Below, in pieces: positions 5,958-5,966 of a stretch of 5,966 nt of DNA (its first letter is position 1; each line of letters opens with the position of its first letter). This DNA is from Bacillota bacterium. GTDB lineage: Bacteria; Bacillota_I; Bacilli_A; RFN20; CAG-826. Location: positions 1-5,966 of the forward strand of contig DNPJ01000114.1 of assembly GCA_003501485.1 (NCBI GenBank), written 5' to 3'. A program made the position numbers and the translations under genes. The notes below the pieces were generated by a model, which had not been told where the DNA came from, did not search any database, and saw only the letters and a program-made list of their open reading frames with translations.

Positions 5958-5966
5958 ATTTATTGT

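Overview
The window is low-GC (about one third G+C by eye) bacterial DNA using the standard bacterial code. Every tryptophan in the intact genes is TGG, and TGA ends the first gene. Gene content and AT-rich codon use point to a Bacillota or related low-GC lineage of the Erysipelotrichia/RF39 kind; this is inference, as no rRNA or other phylogenetic anchor is present.

Bases 1-1878 hold a tightly packed plus-strand operon: the 3' part of tsaB, rimI (4-base overlap with tsaB) and tsaD (1 base after rimI). TsaB and TsaD belong to the complex that makes t6A on ANN-decoding tRNAs. RimI is an N-acetyltransferase commonly found in this cluster. Bases 1888-3517 form a second unit: an extended -10 promoter, a strong Shine-Dalgarno, asnS (asparaginyl-tRNA synthetase), a 52-codon single-pass membrane protein, and a clear Rho-independent terminator.

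Bases 3556-4962 encode an exported lipoprotein cysteine peptidase of the clostripain (C11) family, with a lipobox, a polyserine linker and intact catalytic His and Cys. The gene stops at a TGA, but its reading frame carries on past it. With two further single-base frameshifts repaired, bases 4963-5302 read as about 113 more protein-like residues up to a TAG. I interpret this as a decayed C-terminal domain. The tail ends one base before the stop of a convergent minus-strand gene (5304-5957), which encodes an unrecognised three-helix membrane protein with a tryptophan-rich external loop.

The first two units are housekeeping translation genes. The last two genes concern the cell envelope and have no evident functional link to them. 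I see no mobile element, CRISPR array, tRNA or rRNA. The least ordinary feature is the peptidase gene's eroding 3' end; I found no convincing new multi-gene system.
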